Positions 23,057 through 64,000 of a DNA stretch of 64,000 nt are shown here, piece after piece. The notes beneath the pieces were generated by a model. That model saw only the letters and a program-made list of their open reading frames with translations. It was not told the DNA's origin and did no database searches. The position numbers were made by a program, and so were the translations under genes. Within the stretch, counting starts at the first letter, position 1, and every line of letters starts with the position of its first letter. The stretch is from Notolepis coatsorum (taxonomy: Eukaryota; Chordata; Actinopteri; Aulopiformes; Paralepididae), in assembly GCA_963971535.1 (NCBI GenBank), contig OZ020589.1, forward strand, positions 79,835,878 to 79,899,877. The letters are read 5' to 3'.

Positions 23057-23272
23057 ACTGGCTAAAGGGGATTTCTTTTGCACATAATCTCACACACATC
23101 CAAACAGTTTTGCACACAAATGTGAATCCTTGTATTAATTACAACACCATGCAAGATGTAGATGAAAAAATAACAATTGTCTTATAGGGACTGTCTGCTA
23201 CCATACCATTTCATTGAGCTGTAATTAACTGTTTATGTGCAAAATAAATCAGTATTGTTTTGCGTCCCCCCT
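23057..23272. mobile_element. TTAA MITE of the AAGGGG..TTTTGCACATAA family, copy 1
   Basis: GGGGATTTCTTTTGCACATA and ATCTCACACACATCCAAA at the left, and ATGTGCAAAATAAATCA near the right, are inverted sequences shared with 29554-29917. The right end abuts TTAA 23273-23276, used by the next element as well. Confidence 0.65.
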
Positions 23273-23276
23273 TTAA

Positions 23277-24095
23277 CTCATTGACTGCCGGGAATTAGTC
23301 GGGCCCCCGCTCTAGCACTACCACGCTTTAAAAGATAGGACTGCATCACCTTGTTTGTAGAGCTATAACTATATTCTATATTATAGCTTTAGACCGGTCT
23401 AGGGTAATTCCCGAAATGCTGAGAAATGTAATTTCAATTCCACTATAGACGTTGTAGTTTCTTGCCTGTACACGCTATTATTCTGAAATCAAATCTATAT
23501 CATAGGTATTATGTTCCATCATGAATGCATGAAAGGGGGGGGTCGTTTCTGATTATTTGATTGTCAGTAACAGCATTCGTATTGAACACTAAAAACACTT
23601 ATCAGCCCGATTGGTATAAAAGCATTGCAGGATCAAGCTAAAATTGACGTCAAATCGTCCTTACCTGTGATCGGGAGTATTCCAAAAATAATATTCCAAT
23701 TGTTTGATCGCCATCTGGTATATCCAATGTCCATTTGGTCCATGGCATAATCCACCACAACATATGGATCGGGATATTTGACGTGCTTCAATGGAACCGA
23801 GAGAACCGTTCGCCTCGCCAGACAAGGGAAAATTAAACCCGAGACATTTGGCCATCCCACAGGCCAAGATACAAGGTTACAAAGGGTGCTCGATACCGCC
23901 GTCTAGCGTGATGCGGCCGGTATTGCACTTTGGCATTCTCAGGATGATTCCCCATGTTAACCCAGAGTCCGTGTGCCTGTAATGAATAGAAATATCGAAT
24001 AAAAGAAATAATGATCAAATAACGAGTATACTCGTTGTTGGCATTCAATGATTGGCGCCCAATAACAAGTATACTCATTGTTGGTGGGGAATGAG
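23277..24095. mobile_element. TTAA-flanked element, related to CACTTTnnnTGCC family, copy 2
   Basis: TTAA at 23273-23276 and 24096-24099; ends CTCATTGACTGCC and GGTGGGGAATGAG are imperfect inverted repeats. The internal TATTCCAATTGTTTGATCGC (about 23,693) matches copy 1 near 3,970. 819 bp. No transposase frame. Confidence 0.6.
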
Positions 24096-24292
24096 TTAAT
24101 AAGTTCACATGATGTTTTCAGATTCAGGTTACTTGCTGCCCGGGGCACATAGAGTCGGTGATGAATGTTGACCACGTGCAACACATGTCCCATCCTGAGA
24201 AAAATGGTTTTGACACAGTTATGATGGTCTGAGGAAGTTGTGTTGACAGTGTGATTGATGCTAGGATCTAATTTCCGAGTGTCATTGGCCCT

Positions 24293-24375
24293 ATTCACAA
24301 AGCCTTCCAGAATAGGATTTGCTGATCTGATGCTGATTCTAGATCAGTACTCGCACTTTGAGAGGCTTTGTGAAT
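24293..24375. repeat. Short palindromic repeat (TTCACAAAGCC...GGCTTTGTGAA)
   Basis: Inverted ends ATTCACAAAGCCT and AGGCTTTGTGAAT, with an internal GATCTGATGCTGATTCTAGA palindrome. MITE-like foldback of about 83 bp. Confidence 0.6.
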
Positions 24376-24673
24376 ATTGAGTACTGTTTTTGGTGCTTCA
24401 GTAAAAAAATTCAATAAAAAAACGTTCAACACCATGCAGATCATCCTGATTTAAAAAGAAATTTGAGTGTAGTATTTGGCCCATGAACTACTGCCAATCA
24501 AAATGCTAGTGATGAGGGTGACACAGGGTGACAGCTACCATCTTCCTGGACTTTTACTTTTACTTTTAAAACAACATTGTTCAATATTACACTTACTGTA
24601 CACTTATACTTATTTTTATTCTTATTCGTGACTTTGGTTTGTCTACCTAAATGTTTACTATTGAATAAAGTAT

Positions 24674-24735
24674 TTCTATTCTATTCTATTCTATTCTATT
24701 CTATTCTATTCTATTTTATTCTATTCTATTCTATA
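24674..24735. repeat. (TATTC)n pentanucleotide microsatellite
   Basis: About 12 units of TATTC/ATTCT, one T-rich interruption. Confidence 0.93.
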
Positions 24736-25339
24736 GTGATGGAGGAAGATATACTGTAACAGGCCTATGCATGATAGGTGGAGGTTCAACTAGATCGTGG
24801 CTTCACCTTGACAGAAAGAACAACTGCAACTTTTAAGGACAATCCTGGGTGTCACATTAAGGATAGAGGGATCTGTCCGGGCTTTGTTCTCCATCCATCA
24901 AAATGTAATTCCAAACCTGCTGTCATCAGGGACTGTTCCCTGGATAAGGAGGCAAGACGTGGGCAGTGAGAGGACCTGCGTGTCCTGGCCTCCACCCAAT
25001 CACCCTCCTCCTCACTCTGTTTACCTCACACTCTCATTAAGAGCATGTCCCAACGACATAGGGAACCTCTCTCTGCCATGGATATAGACATGCTTATGAG
25101 TTAACCAGGGCTGTGGTATGCTGTGAGCTTGAGAAGGGACAGTCCTCAGATACTGTATATATTCACGGCAGGAGATCTAGGCTATGTCAGCCGTTACAGA
25201 ATTCAGCGAGCAGTATCAGCATCGTTTCTGAGCAAAATATGTCATGATCAGAAGAATGGCAAGGTGACCCCCCCCCCCCATCCTTTATTCATTCAGGGAA
25301 GCATGGTTGGTCTTTTTTCAGCAATGTCCTGCTTCATAC

Positions 25340-25615
25340 TCACACAGTTCCAGACTGTCTCCCATGCAGCACCAGCACAGAACACTACTGTCGGGCCACT
25401 GAACTGCTCCACTGGAGCCATTGAGGGTTCACCGCCTTGCTCAAGGGAACCTCTGCGCTAGTTGTTAGGGGAGCGGAAAGCGACATTTATTCACCTCCCC
25501 TTTGCAGATTTTTTCCCCTAGCCGGTCTGACTGATTCGAACAAGCGGCATTTCAGTCACAAGCCCACACAAGGCCACCACCACTCTCAGGTTTATAAGCC
25601 CATATGCGATACAAT
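25340..25615 (-). mobile_element. Probable tRNA-derived SINE, reverse orientation
   Basis: On the minus strand the head has a tRNA B-box-like GTTCGAATCAG, then GGCTAGGGGAAAA..., and CTTGAGCAAGGCGGTGAACC. I recall this phrase pattern from a dispersed fish repeat. A precise boundary cannot be set. Confidence 0.45.
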
Positions 25616-25960
25616 TCTGCTTGCGGTATATATATATATGTAGCAGGGTGGATTATCCCTGCTTTATGGGAGTGGTTGTACACGGCCACCTGGTAGCGGG
25701 ATGCAGTAGAGCTTAGTCTAACTGGACCCCCGTCTTTAGGCCAGGAAACGTCAAACTGGAGGTCGAGCAGCAGGAGCGGATGGGGCCTAGGATTCAATGA
25801 CATAGGGGTGGTACTCTGGTCCTTCTTGCCCTCCAGGGCGATCAGCAGTAGCTCCCCACACACCCTCACTTCCCCCAGTACTTCCTTTAAGCCCTCCCAC
25901 ACCTGATGGCAGTAAGATGGATAATGTTTTCGCTCCCCAAAGCAGTACCCTTCCTTAATG
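25552..25960 (-). other. Uncharacterised open frame fragment
   Basis: The minus frame reads about SENIIHL..., alternatively ERKHYPSYCHQVWEGLKEVL, then GEVRVCGELLLIALEGKKDQ and LLLLDLQFDVSWPKDGG. It looks more protein-like than its surroundings (balanced composition, no stops over 116 residues after MWEGLK) but I do not recognise a family. It may be a retroelement fragment or chance. Confidence 0.25.
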
Positions 25961-25979
25961 ACCTGTAGAGACCTTTAAC

Positions 25980-27200
25980 AACGAAATATGGATGGTGGTG
26001 GGGAAAAGGGTTAAATAATAATAAGCGTTACCCGGCCAAAAAGGGTTAAGACACGGACTCAGTAACAGACACACACATCGTGCTCCCATTTACGTCTCCT
26101 TTATCTATAACCTGGTTCAAGATACAGGGTTATATCTTAATGCACTTTTTATATACACTATATTCACACTGGCACCTGGTGCTCTCACTCTTTATTACAG
26201 TCACCATAAGAACCTCTTCCCTTTAAGGGTTATTTACTGTTCCGTTTTGCGGTAGGTGACCACCAGGTAAGTAGTAAAGGAGTTCAATGGGAATTTTCTA
26301 AAGAACCACACGTTATTATCACACTCAAAAGAAATTAACAGTGGGCCCACATTAGCAAATAAAAGTCCTAGCTAAAGACACTGCTGCCAGCGTTCGTTCA
26401 AAGCACTTTTTATCTTCGCCCTTAGAGAGCCTGTGCCACACAGTGAATTGTCTACCGCTATCGTTTCAGCACTCAAAGCGCCGCTGTACTTATCCGATAT
26501 GGCGGGCCCACTCTCACCACCACTAGTCCGGGTGGTAAGATGGCCGTCGGGAGATCCCGCAATAACAGCCAGCGGGGCGGGGTAGACGCTGGGGCAGGTG
26601 AGCTGCTGGGGCACCGGCGTGGAAGGCTGGAGGAGCGGGCAGTGTAGTGGCGTCCTCTGCTGGGCTGAAGAGGCGTCCTCTGCTGGGCTGAAGAGGTGCT
26701 GAAGAGGTGGGCCGACGCGCGAGCTAAACTGTGGTGCTAACCTAAACACAGCTAAACTGTGGGTTGTGGTGAACCCTCCTGCTAGTACGCCTATACACAG
26801 CTAACGCAAGGTGGACTATATCTACCACCTGGTCCTCGGCGCTGCTCGCCTGTTGGTTCATTCACAGTGTCTCTGGCACATGAACCAGACGCTAAGCTAC
26901 CGTATATGTTACTAGGATAACCCGTTGTGTAACTGAGTTTACTCCTTTCTCCGTGGCACTAATCAAATGCTCAGCTATCGCCTGTATTTCTAGGATAACC
27001 CATGTTATAGCAGAGTCTATCCCTCGCACGCTTTCTTCCACGGGGCTCATCGATGCCGACGTCTGAACACGTCTGAGTCCCACGTCGAAGAGAACTTCCT
27101 CCGTGCTCCGCTCCCCGTTGAACTCACGTCTTCCTCGTCTCCTCTCCTCTCTGCCAGCCATCCACCAGCGCCCCCTGCCGGCGCCTGTAATCCTGTCCCG
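25980..27200. other. Unassigned stretch with a GC-rich core (26.5-27.18 kb)
   Basis: Contains a 22-bp direct repeat GGCGTCCTCTGCTGGGCTGA (26,649 and 26,671) and a minus-strand start MAGREERRRGRREFNGERST (27,161 downwards) that continues 89 residues. No domain recognised. Could be an old LTR or gene fragment; evidence is thin. Confidence 0.3.
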
Positions 27201-27407
27201 TTATGAGACACCCAAGGTTAGAAAAGGAGGATCCAGGGCAGCAAGTTAATAATTCATATTCAGGCCGGGGTGATCAAAGAGAACCTCACGTTATTTGTCC
27301 GGGCAGGATATCAAAGAGAACCACTGATTACAAACGGCCTTGTAAACCCAGGGAATGCAAAAGATTAGGTTAGCAACTCTGAATAATAGTCAGACATATT
27401 CAGGTTG

Positions 27408-28700
<1,293 letters not shown>

Positions 28701-28705
28701 GTTGA

Positions 28706-28838
28706 GTTCATCTCTGTCACCTCCAGGGAGGGGGATCTCCAGCCCCAGAGTTCATCTCTGTCACCTCCAGGGAGGGGGATCTCCAGCCCCAGAGTTCATC
28801 TCTGTCACCTCCAGGAAGGGGGATCTCCAGCCCCAGGC
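28706..28838. repeat. 46-bp minisatellite, 3 units
   Basis: GTTCATCTCTGTCACCTCCA followed by GGGAGGGGGATCTCCAGCCC recurs at about 28,706, 28,751 and 28,796. Near-identical; one G-to-A change in the third unit. Confidence 0.9.
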
Positions 28839-29553
28839 AGAGTGTGCTTTAACATCTGATGCCCATCTCAGTGTAAGACATACAGTATGGACTTTAGATT
28901 TGATGTATAGGACAATGTCACATTTAATGTCCCTTGTGTCCCCAATTTAATCACGGATGTCATAGAGATAACAATCATTTTACGTGGCAATTGTGTGCTA
29001 AATGCATTATACTGCATACAAAATAGTCTAATGTTGACAAACCTTTGTCATTGTTTCAAAGTTTAAAGTAAGTTTCAGTCCACAGACTGCAGCTGACCGG
29101 GTGAAAGCTGAGCCTAGCTTAAAACAATCCTTTTCTTCTTGACTTTTTACAATATTGCTCCAGCACTGTGTCCCTAGCATACATTCATAGATACAGACAT
29201 ATACATCCCCATACACCCTGTCCTGGCAGCTGATGCCGGGTGCTTGCTCCTCTGCATGGGACCCTCGGAGTCTCCGGTGCCAGGCTGTCCCAGGGACACG
29301 ACCTCAAAGGGCCACCAGGCCTGTGAAGATCATAAACCTTTGAAGGACCATGTCACAGAGGTCATGCATGTGTTGTTATACCTCCATGGTTGGTATTTGT
29401 ATTGTTTCACTTTGTTTTGTGTTGCCTTCTGACAATAAAGTTTGGATATTTTGAATGTACAATGAGTAATACAGTGATACAGTACTATGACCAGACCACT
29501 GTTCATAAAATGCATCTCCTACCTGAATTCTTTCAAACAATAAACTAACTTAA

Positions 29554-29917
29554 GGGGGTACTTCACAAAAGAAAAGCTTTATTTTGCACAGCCAACCAGT
29601 CACCAGCCACCAGTGATGTCATTGGGGACATTGAATCCTTGTGTTGTGTTAATTACAGCTCAATGAAGTGATAAGGTATCAGTCCATAAGGTATTGCTAT
29701 TTTCTTCCATCTACAATCTACATCATCTCATGGTGCTGTAATTAATACAGCACAAGGATTCAATGTCCTCGATGACATCACTCGTGGCCATATTCAAACT
29801 AATTTACTCTCAATAACTTAAATAAATAATGAATGTGTGCAGAACTGTTTAGAGTTTTTGGATGTGTGTGAGATTATGTGCAAAATAAATCAACATTGTT
29901 TTTGGTGAAGTGCCCCT
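29554..29917. mobile_element. TTAA MITE of the AAGGGG..CACTTCAC family, copy 2
   Basis: TTAA at 29550-29553 and 29918-29921. The left GGGGGTACTTCACAAAAG and right TTGGTGAAGTGCCCC are inverted. An inner inverted pair, ACATTGAATCCTTGTGTTGT against CAGCACAAGGATTCAATGTC, makes the whole element a foldback. Copy 1 at 23057. Confidence 0.75.
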
Positions 29918-29921
29918 TTAA

Positions 29922-31039
29922 CTAATTAACAAACAACAAACAATAAACAAGCAAACACACTTGATTTCACTATTGCCTCTTATTCAATATAATGTGATGG
30001 TTACTAAAGAAGATCCAAACATAGCATAGTCATCATATTTGGATGTGAATCATAGAAATTGGTGGATAAAGTAACCTTATTTAATGAAGAGGTGTAAAAG
30101 GTAATGGTGTTTAAAGGCATTTGACCATGTTGTATTAAGACATCCGGCACACAGGGTTATGGGCAGGGGGTACCAGGGATGGATGTCAGTCTTGACCTTG
30201 GTCTGCAGTGCTCTGATGAGGAGTATGATAGAGGAGATGGTTCATTAACACAAATCCCAGACTCCCCTCAAAGACCCCTTCTGTTCACGTGAAGCACACT
30301 GTGAAATTACCACACAGATCGCTGCTGACGTCCCGGCACACAGAGCTGACTTCAAAGTGACTTCTAAACTAGAAGGCAAGGCTGCATTTGGGAACTGGCT
30401 TTATATTAGGTCACAGTAATACTCAACACCCTTCCTTCACAAAGCAGCTGGAACACTATCCGTAGACATTGCTTTGTTTAGTCTATTTATGAGACTTCCT
30501 ATGTAAGATACCTCTGTGTTCTTTGTTTGATATTCAACTTATGATTCACATATGATTCACATAGACAGAGTGACGTGTAGTGTTTATTGTATATTTTCTG
30601 ACAGAAAATCAATTAATTCCTTAATGTTTGTCCACTTACTTACCCAATAGAGGGCACTAATGTCAGGGCTTCAGATGATATTTGTTGTGCTCTGTGTGTA
30701 TGAATGTCATACATCATGTTATTATGTTATTTATACATTTATAAAAATATGCAATTCCTAAATTTAAACAGGTTTATTCATAACTAAACTGAAGCCATGA
30801 CTTGCAATGTGTGGATAATAAGTCAACACTACAACACTACAATCCAATCAGTGAAATAAACAAAATCTATGAATTATAAAGACTAAACATTAAATATTGT
30901 AAACAACAATAACAAAAGGCAGATCCCACTGGATTAGATGAAATCAGATTATTCCATTGGAGGTTTCCCCTCCAAAATTCAGGGATGTGTCTTTTGTGAG
31001 AGTGTGTGAGAGAGAAGAGTGAGGTGGGGAGGGAGGGAG
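29922..31039. other. Unassigned DNA immediately upstream of frem2
   Basis: About 1.1 kb without an obvious repeat; a natural place for frem2 regulatory sequence, but no specific site can be defended. A GGGAGGGAGGGAGG run is at 31,028-31,043. Confidence 0.35.
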
Positions 31040-31404
31040 GGAGGCCATCCAATGGTATTTCTTAAATTAGCTGTGGGGGCTGGAGGCTCTGTATCTGAGC
31101 CGACTGAAGGAGGAGCCGGGGGCTGTCACTATGTTCTGTTTCACTATTACCTGCACGGCTGCACAGCAAACTCTACACTTGTGCTGAGTGAGTGAGTGTG
31201 TGTGTGTCTGTGTGTGAGAACGTGAAGACAAAGAGAGAGAGACACAGAGACACAGAGACAGACAGAGAGAGCACAGAAGAGAGAAACCGGGGCTCAAACA
31301 TCATATATTTTTTTCCTTACTGCAGTTTTCTTTCTTTGGGGGGAGAGGACTCTGTCTATTTCTGTTGACCTCTAAAATAACTTGCAGGGCAACTGGCAGT
31401 GGAT
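31040..31404 (+). promoter_or_regulatory. Likely frem2 5' UTR / proximal promoter
   Basis: The stretch immediately 5' of the start codon is not an identifiable repeat. It holds a CCAAT pentamer (31049-31053), a purine-rich segment (31212-31285) and a TATA-like ATATATT run (near 31303-31310). No transcription start can be fixed from sequence alone. An acceptor-like TTGCAG at 31382-31387 could mean that the start codon lies just inside an exon preceded by a 5' UTR intron. Location by proximity only. Confidence 0.35.
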
Positions 31405-60786
<29,382 letters not shown>

Positions 60787-61016
60787 GTAAGTGGAGAGAG
60801 AGGGGATGTTAAAGTGAGAGGATGGAGGGCACTTCACAGTCTGACTGACAATACATTGAAACTGGATAATCACCTAGCATGAAGTTAATAGTTGAATCTC
60901 ACTCTCAGATCCAAAGCATCCAAAGCAGCTTACGGTACTATGAGCGCATATATTTTTTGCATGGGTGGCCCCAGCAGGAATTAAACCCCTCTCCTTGGCA
61001 GTGTTAGTGCCATGTC

Positions 61017-61138
<122 letters not shown>

Positions 61139-61685
61139 GTAGTCTACCCTGGTGGCTTGTAGCCTACACTGTGAGCATCTGAGCTAGATGTGTTGAGTAT
61201 ATAGGAAACATAGACACAGATAAGCCCAAGACGACATCCCTTTAGCTCCCTGGGACTGTTAGGGGCCCTTAATATAATGATACAACTCCCTCCCTCTGTT
61301 TGTTATGGGGGTTTAACTGTTGCCTTAGATACTTTGATGTACAGAGTCACAAGAGCGAGGGTGTGTTTTTGTTTGTGCTTTGTAAATGAGCCATGGTCTA
61401 ACTTGATGTCTGCGTGCTGTGTGTTAGCATACTGTACAGCTGTGATAAATCACACCCCTCCCCCCTCTCTCGATTTGTTGGTTCAGCAATTTGTTCAGTA
61501 TCCGACATTTACAATGAGAAGTGAAGAAAGTCCTGCTTGTTCCAGTACGTAGAGATAACGCGGCACAAAGACTTATGTAAGAGAGTAGGTTAGTGAACAA
61601 GTTCTAATGACATATACCTATTGTGAACAAAGTGATACAGGCAGGGGCAGGACCAGGGTTTGAATACATGTTGGGCTGAGCACAA

Positions 61686-61760
61686 GTTTGTTTGTTTGTT
61701 TGTTTGTTTGTTTGTTTGTTTGTTTGTTTGTTTATTTGTTTGTTTGTTTGTTTGTTTATT
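61686..61760. repeat. (TTTG)n microsatellite
   Basis: About 18 TTTG units with two TTTA variants. Confidence 0.95.
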
Positions 61761-62280
61761 AGGATCCCCATTAGTCATCATCGACGTGTTGACTATTCTT
61801 CCTGGGGTCCTCACAGATATACACATACAAATATGAAACATTCAGTATAAAACAGTCACAAAAGAAGGTCATAGCTCATAGGTGAATCCATTTCACCATA
61901 CCTTTAAAACAAAAACAAAGTAAAAGTTTGGATAACATGGCTGCAGCTACACTCATGCATGACATATATTGATTTCCTTCCGGATTATGGCTCCTTTAAG
62001 TTTATTTTTTAAACTTTCCTTGTTTTCCGTCTGTATGATATTCAGATTCAGATTCAGAGTTTTATTTGCCACATGGAAACAATACAATCATAGAGTTTTT
62101 TATACAAAATCATAAATACCATACCATGGGCAAAAGGAGCTGGAAGAAGAATAATTCGTATAGTTACCTGCCCCTTATTCCTAAACTAAACAAGTATTAC
62201 TTGATGGTCGGCGTACAACCTAATTTACACAAAATAATAATTTATACCATATACAAAGAAACAAACAATCCACAGTTTAA

Positions 62281-63217
62281 CACTTTGATCGCCATGGGTT
62301 AAATTCATAATTTACCATCCCTCGCCATCTCTATTTGTCTATGGAGAAGTTCCCCTTCTTTGCAGGGCTATAACTTTTTAAATTCTATTGCTAAATTGCC
62401 ATTATTATGGCCCATTCAATGTCCTATATGTATTGTTCAGGGTGTAGCAACGTTAAACTTTTTCATTCACATATTCATACTAAAATATGGTCTAAAGTAT
62501 AAGTATGTTTTTATCGTTTTCTGCAGCTTTCTTCAGATGGTGATTTATAGCCCTAAATGCATTATATTGATGATCAAATACAGTTTGGTAGGAATCTGTG
62601 CGAGATAAAAAAATGTCAACTGGATGTGCTTCTAGGAGTTACTACATATCATCTGATGATGACCGGATGGGCGGGGGATCGTTTATAATTCCGTGGGCAG
62701 CGTTAGATGATTCATCCAGAGTGGGTCATATGTTCATCATAGCAGTTTATATGGAACACGTTAGAATATAACGCTGAATCTTACCGTGGCTTCCTCGCGC
62801 CGCTGGCAGATGAGCGTGGAACAGAATTGTTTCTATTATGGGATGGAGAAATGCCCGATCCATTTCCAGGTTGTATAATAGTATATACGTCCAAATCATG
62901 TTGTTTTTTCGAGTTATTTGCACCGATCGATGTTCACTGTGTCAAGACGGAGTCTCTCTAACGATAGCGAGTGCCCGGACCACAAATATGGATGAGCACT
63001 ACCGGTTCAAAGGGTCATTTCCGGTTGGCGATCTGCCGATCGGCCACCAGATGGCGCTCTTGAACCGCTAGAGAGTTGAGTGGAGCTTTGCAGGGAGGGA
63101 AATATGATTTCGATCACAGATTTTTGAAATATTGACATCAAAGACGAGTTACGGCGTCTTCGGCAGAATGAGCATGGCTAGGAATGACGTCTTAACTCGT
63201 CATCGGCGATCATAGTG
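62281..63217. mobile_element. TTAA-flanked non-autonomous element (CACTTTnnnTGCC family), copy 3
   Basis: TTAA at 62277-62280 and 63218-63221. Ends CACTTTGATCGCCATG and CATCGGCGATCATAGTG are inverted repeats. 937 bp, close to copy 1 (925 bp). No transposase frame. Confidence 0.72.
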
Positions 63218-63238
63218 TTAAACAAGAAAACATTTAAT

Positions 63239-63581
<343 letters not shown>

Positions 63582-63748
63582 GAAAAAAAAGAAAAGATCT
63601 CACTATTCAGATCACATTTGACTTTCATACTGACAAACATTTATATTTGTTATAATTCTTTTTGAATTGACAAACACTATTACATCCCTTATGTGTAATG
63701 GGATCCTATTAAAATATGGTATGGCTCTATACATTGCAGTTTTCTTGA

Positions 63749-63800
63749 GAGCACAAGTAGAGCTAGACAGGGCTGAGCACAAGTAGAGCTAGACAGGGAC
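63749..63800. repeat. Two-unit 26-bp tandem repeat
   Basis: GAGCACAAGTAGAGCTAGAC followed by AGGG occurs twice in succession. Confidence 0.85.
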
Positions 63801-63865
63801 CATCCGTGTATTTTATCCTACAAATCTAATTTGGAGACATTTGGGGCACTCTCTACCTCTACAAT

Positions 63866-63985
63866 GTTGTGAGGAGGACATGTGATTATCCCACACTCGT
63901 AACTCACTAACGAGGTCTGTGTCTCGAGAGCTCAGCCGCACGTTGGCGAGTTACATGTCCAATTATCACAAGACCTCCTCACAAC
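63866..63985. repeat. Foldback repeat near the window end
   Basis: GTTGTGAGGAGG..ACATGTGATTAT pairs with ACATGTCCAATTAT..CCTCCTCACAAC, leaving a loop of about 50 bp. MITE-like; possibly cut by the window boundary. Confidence 0.55.
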
Positions 63986-64000
63986 AGAATGATAGGATTA

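Overview
This is vertebrate, almost certainly teleost, nuclear DNA. The only cellular gene I can support is the 5' portion of a FRAS1-related extracellular matrix protein 2 gene (frem2) on the + strand. Its exons have canonical GT-AG boundaries. The rest is mobile-element debris and very long short-tandem repeats: tRNA-derived SINEs with the teleost-style head, a V-SINE-like element, L1 and L2/CR1-group LINE fragments, hAT-type elements, many TTAA-flanked MITEs, and CA/GT, GA, GATA/GACA, TAA and CAT arrays. Such simple-repeat density is reminiscent of gadiform genomes, but that is only an impression; I cannot name the species.

Layout. 1-31.0 kb is intergenic sequence upstream of frem2 with layered transposon insertions. 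A degenerate AT-rich tandem repeat is split by a hAT-like MITE (398-1585) and a 3.1 kb hAT-like element (1847-4922), which itself hosts a 45-bp minisatellite and a TTAA-flanked element. A three-level nest lies at 10.8-14.45 kb: a SINE was split by a 1 kb TIR element and by a 5'-truncated L1 with a visible 13-bp target duplication. An L2/CR1-type LINE at 20.6-22.3 kb has a related inverted fragment at 7.7-8.4 kb and 3'-end copies at 41 kb. 31.4-36.43 kb is the giant first coding exon of frem2 (signal peptide, N-terminal domain, twelve CSPG repeats). 36.84-36.93 kb is exon 2. 36.93-57.36 kb is a 20.4 kb intron 2 saturated with tandem repeats, including a 1.16 kb minisatellite and a 2.8 kb GATA/GACA tract carrying its own hAT insertion. 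57.36-60.79 kb holds exons 3-6, encoding Calx-beta domains 1 and 2. 60.79-64.0 kb is the start of intron 6 with another TTAA element and a 340-bp TAA array.

The six frem2 exons sum to 5,872 coding nt (1,957 codons plus one nt), roughly the first 60% of a full FREM2. All six splice donors are phase 1, so the frame is continuous. From family knowledge, FREM2 works with FRAS1 and FREM1 in a basement-membrane complex that anchors epidermis to dermis. No exotic multi-gene system was found. The unusual content is structural: layered insertions with readable target duplications, modular TTAA palindromes, an inverted duplication of a LINE end, and a minisatellite whose every unit resembles a 3' splice site.
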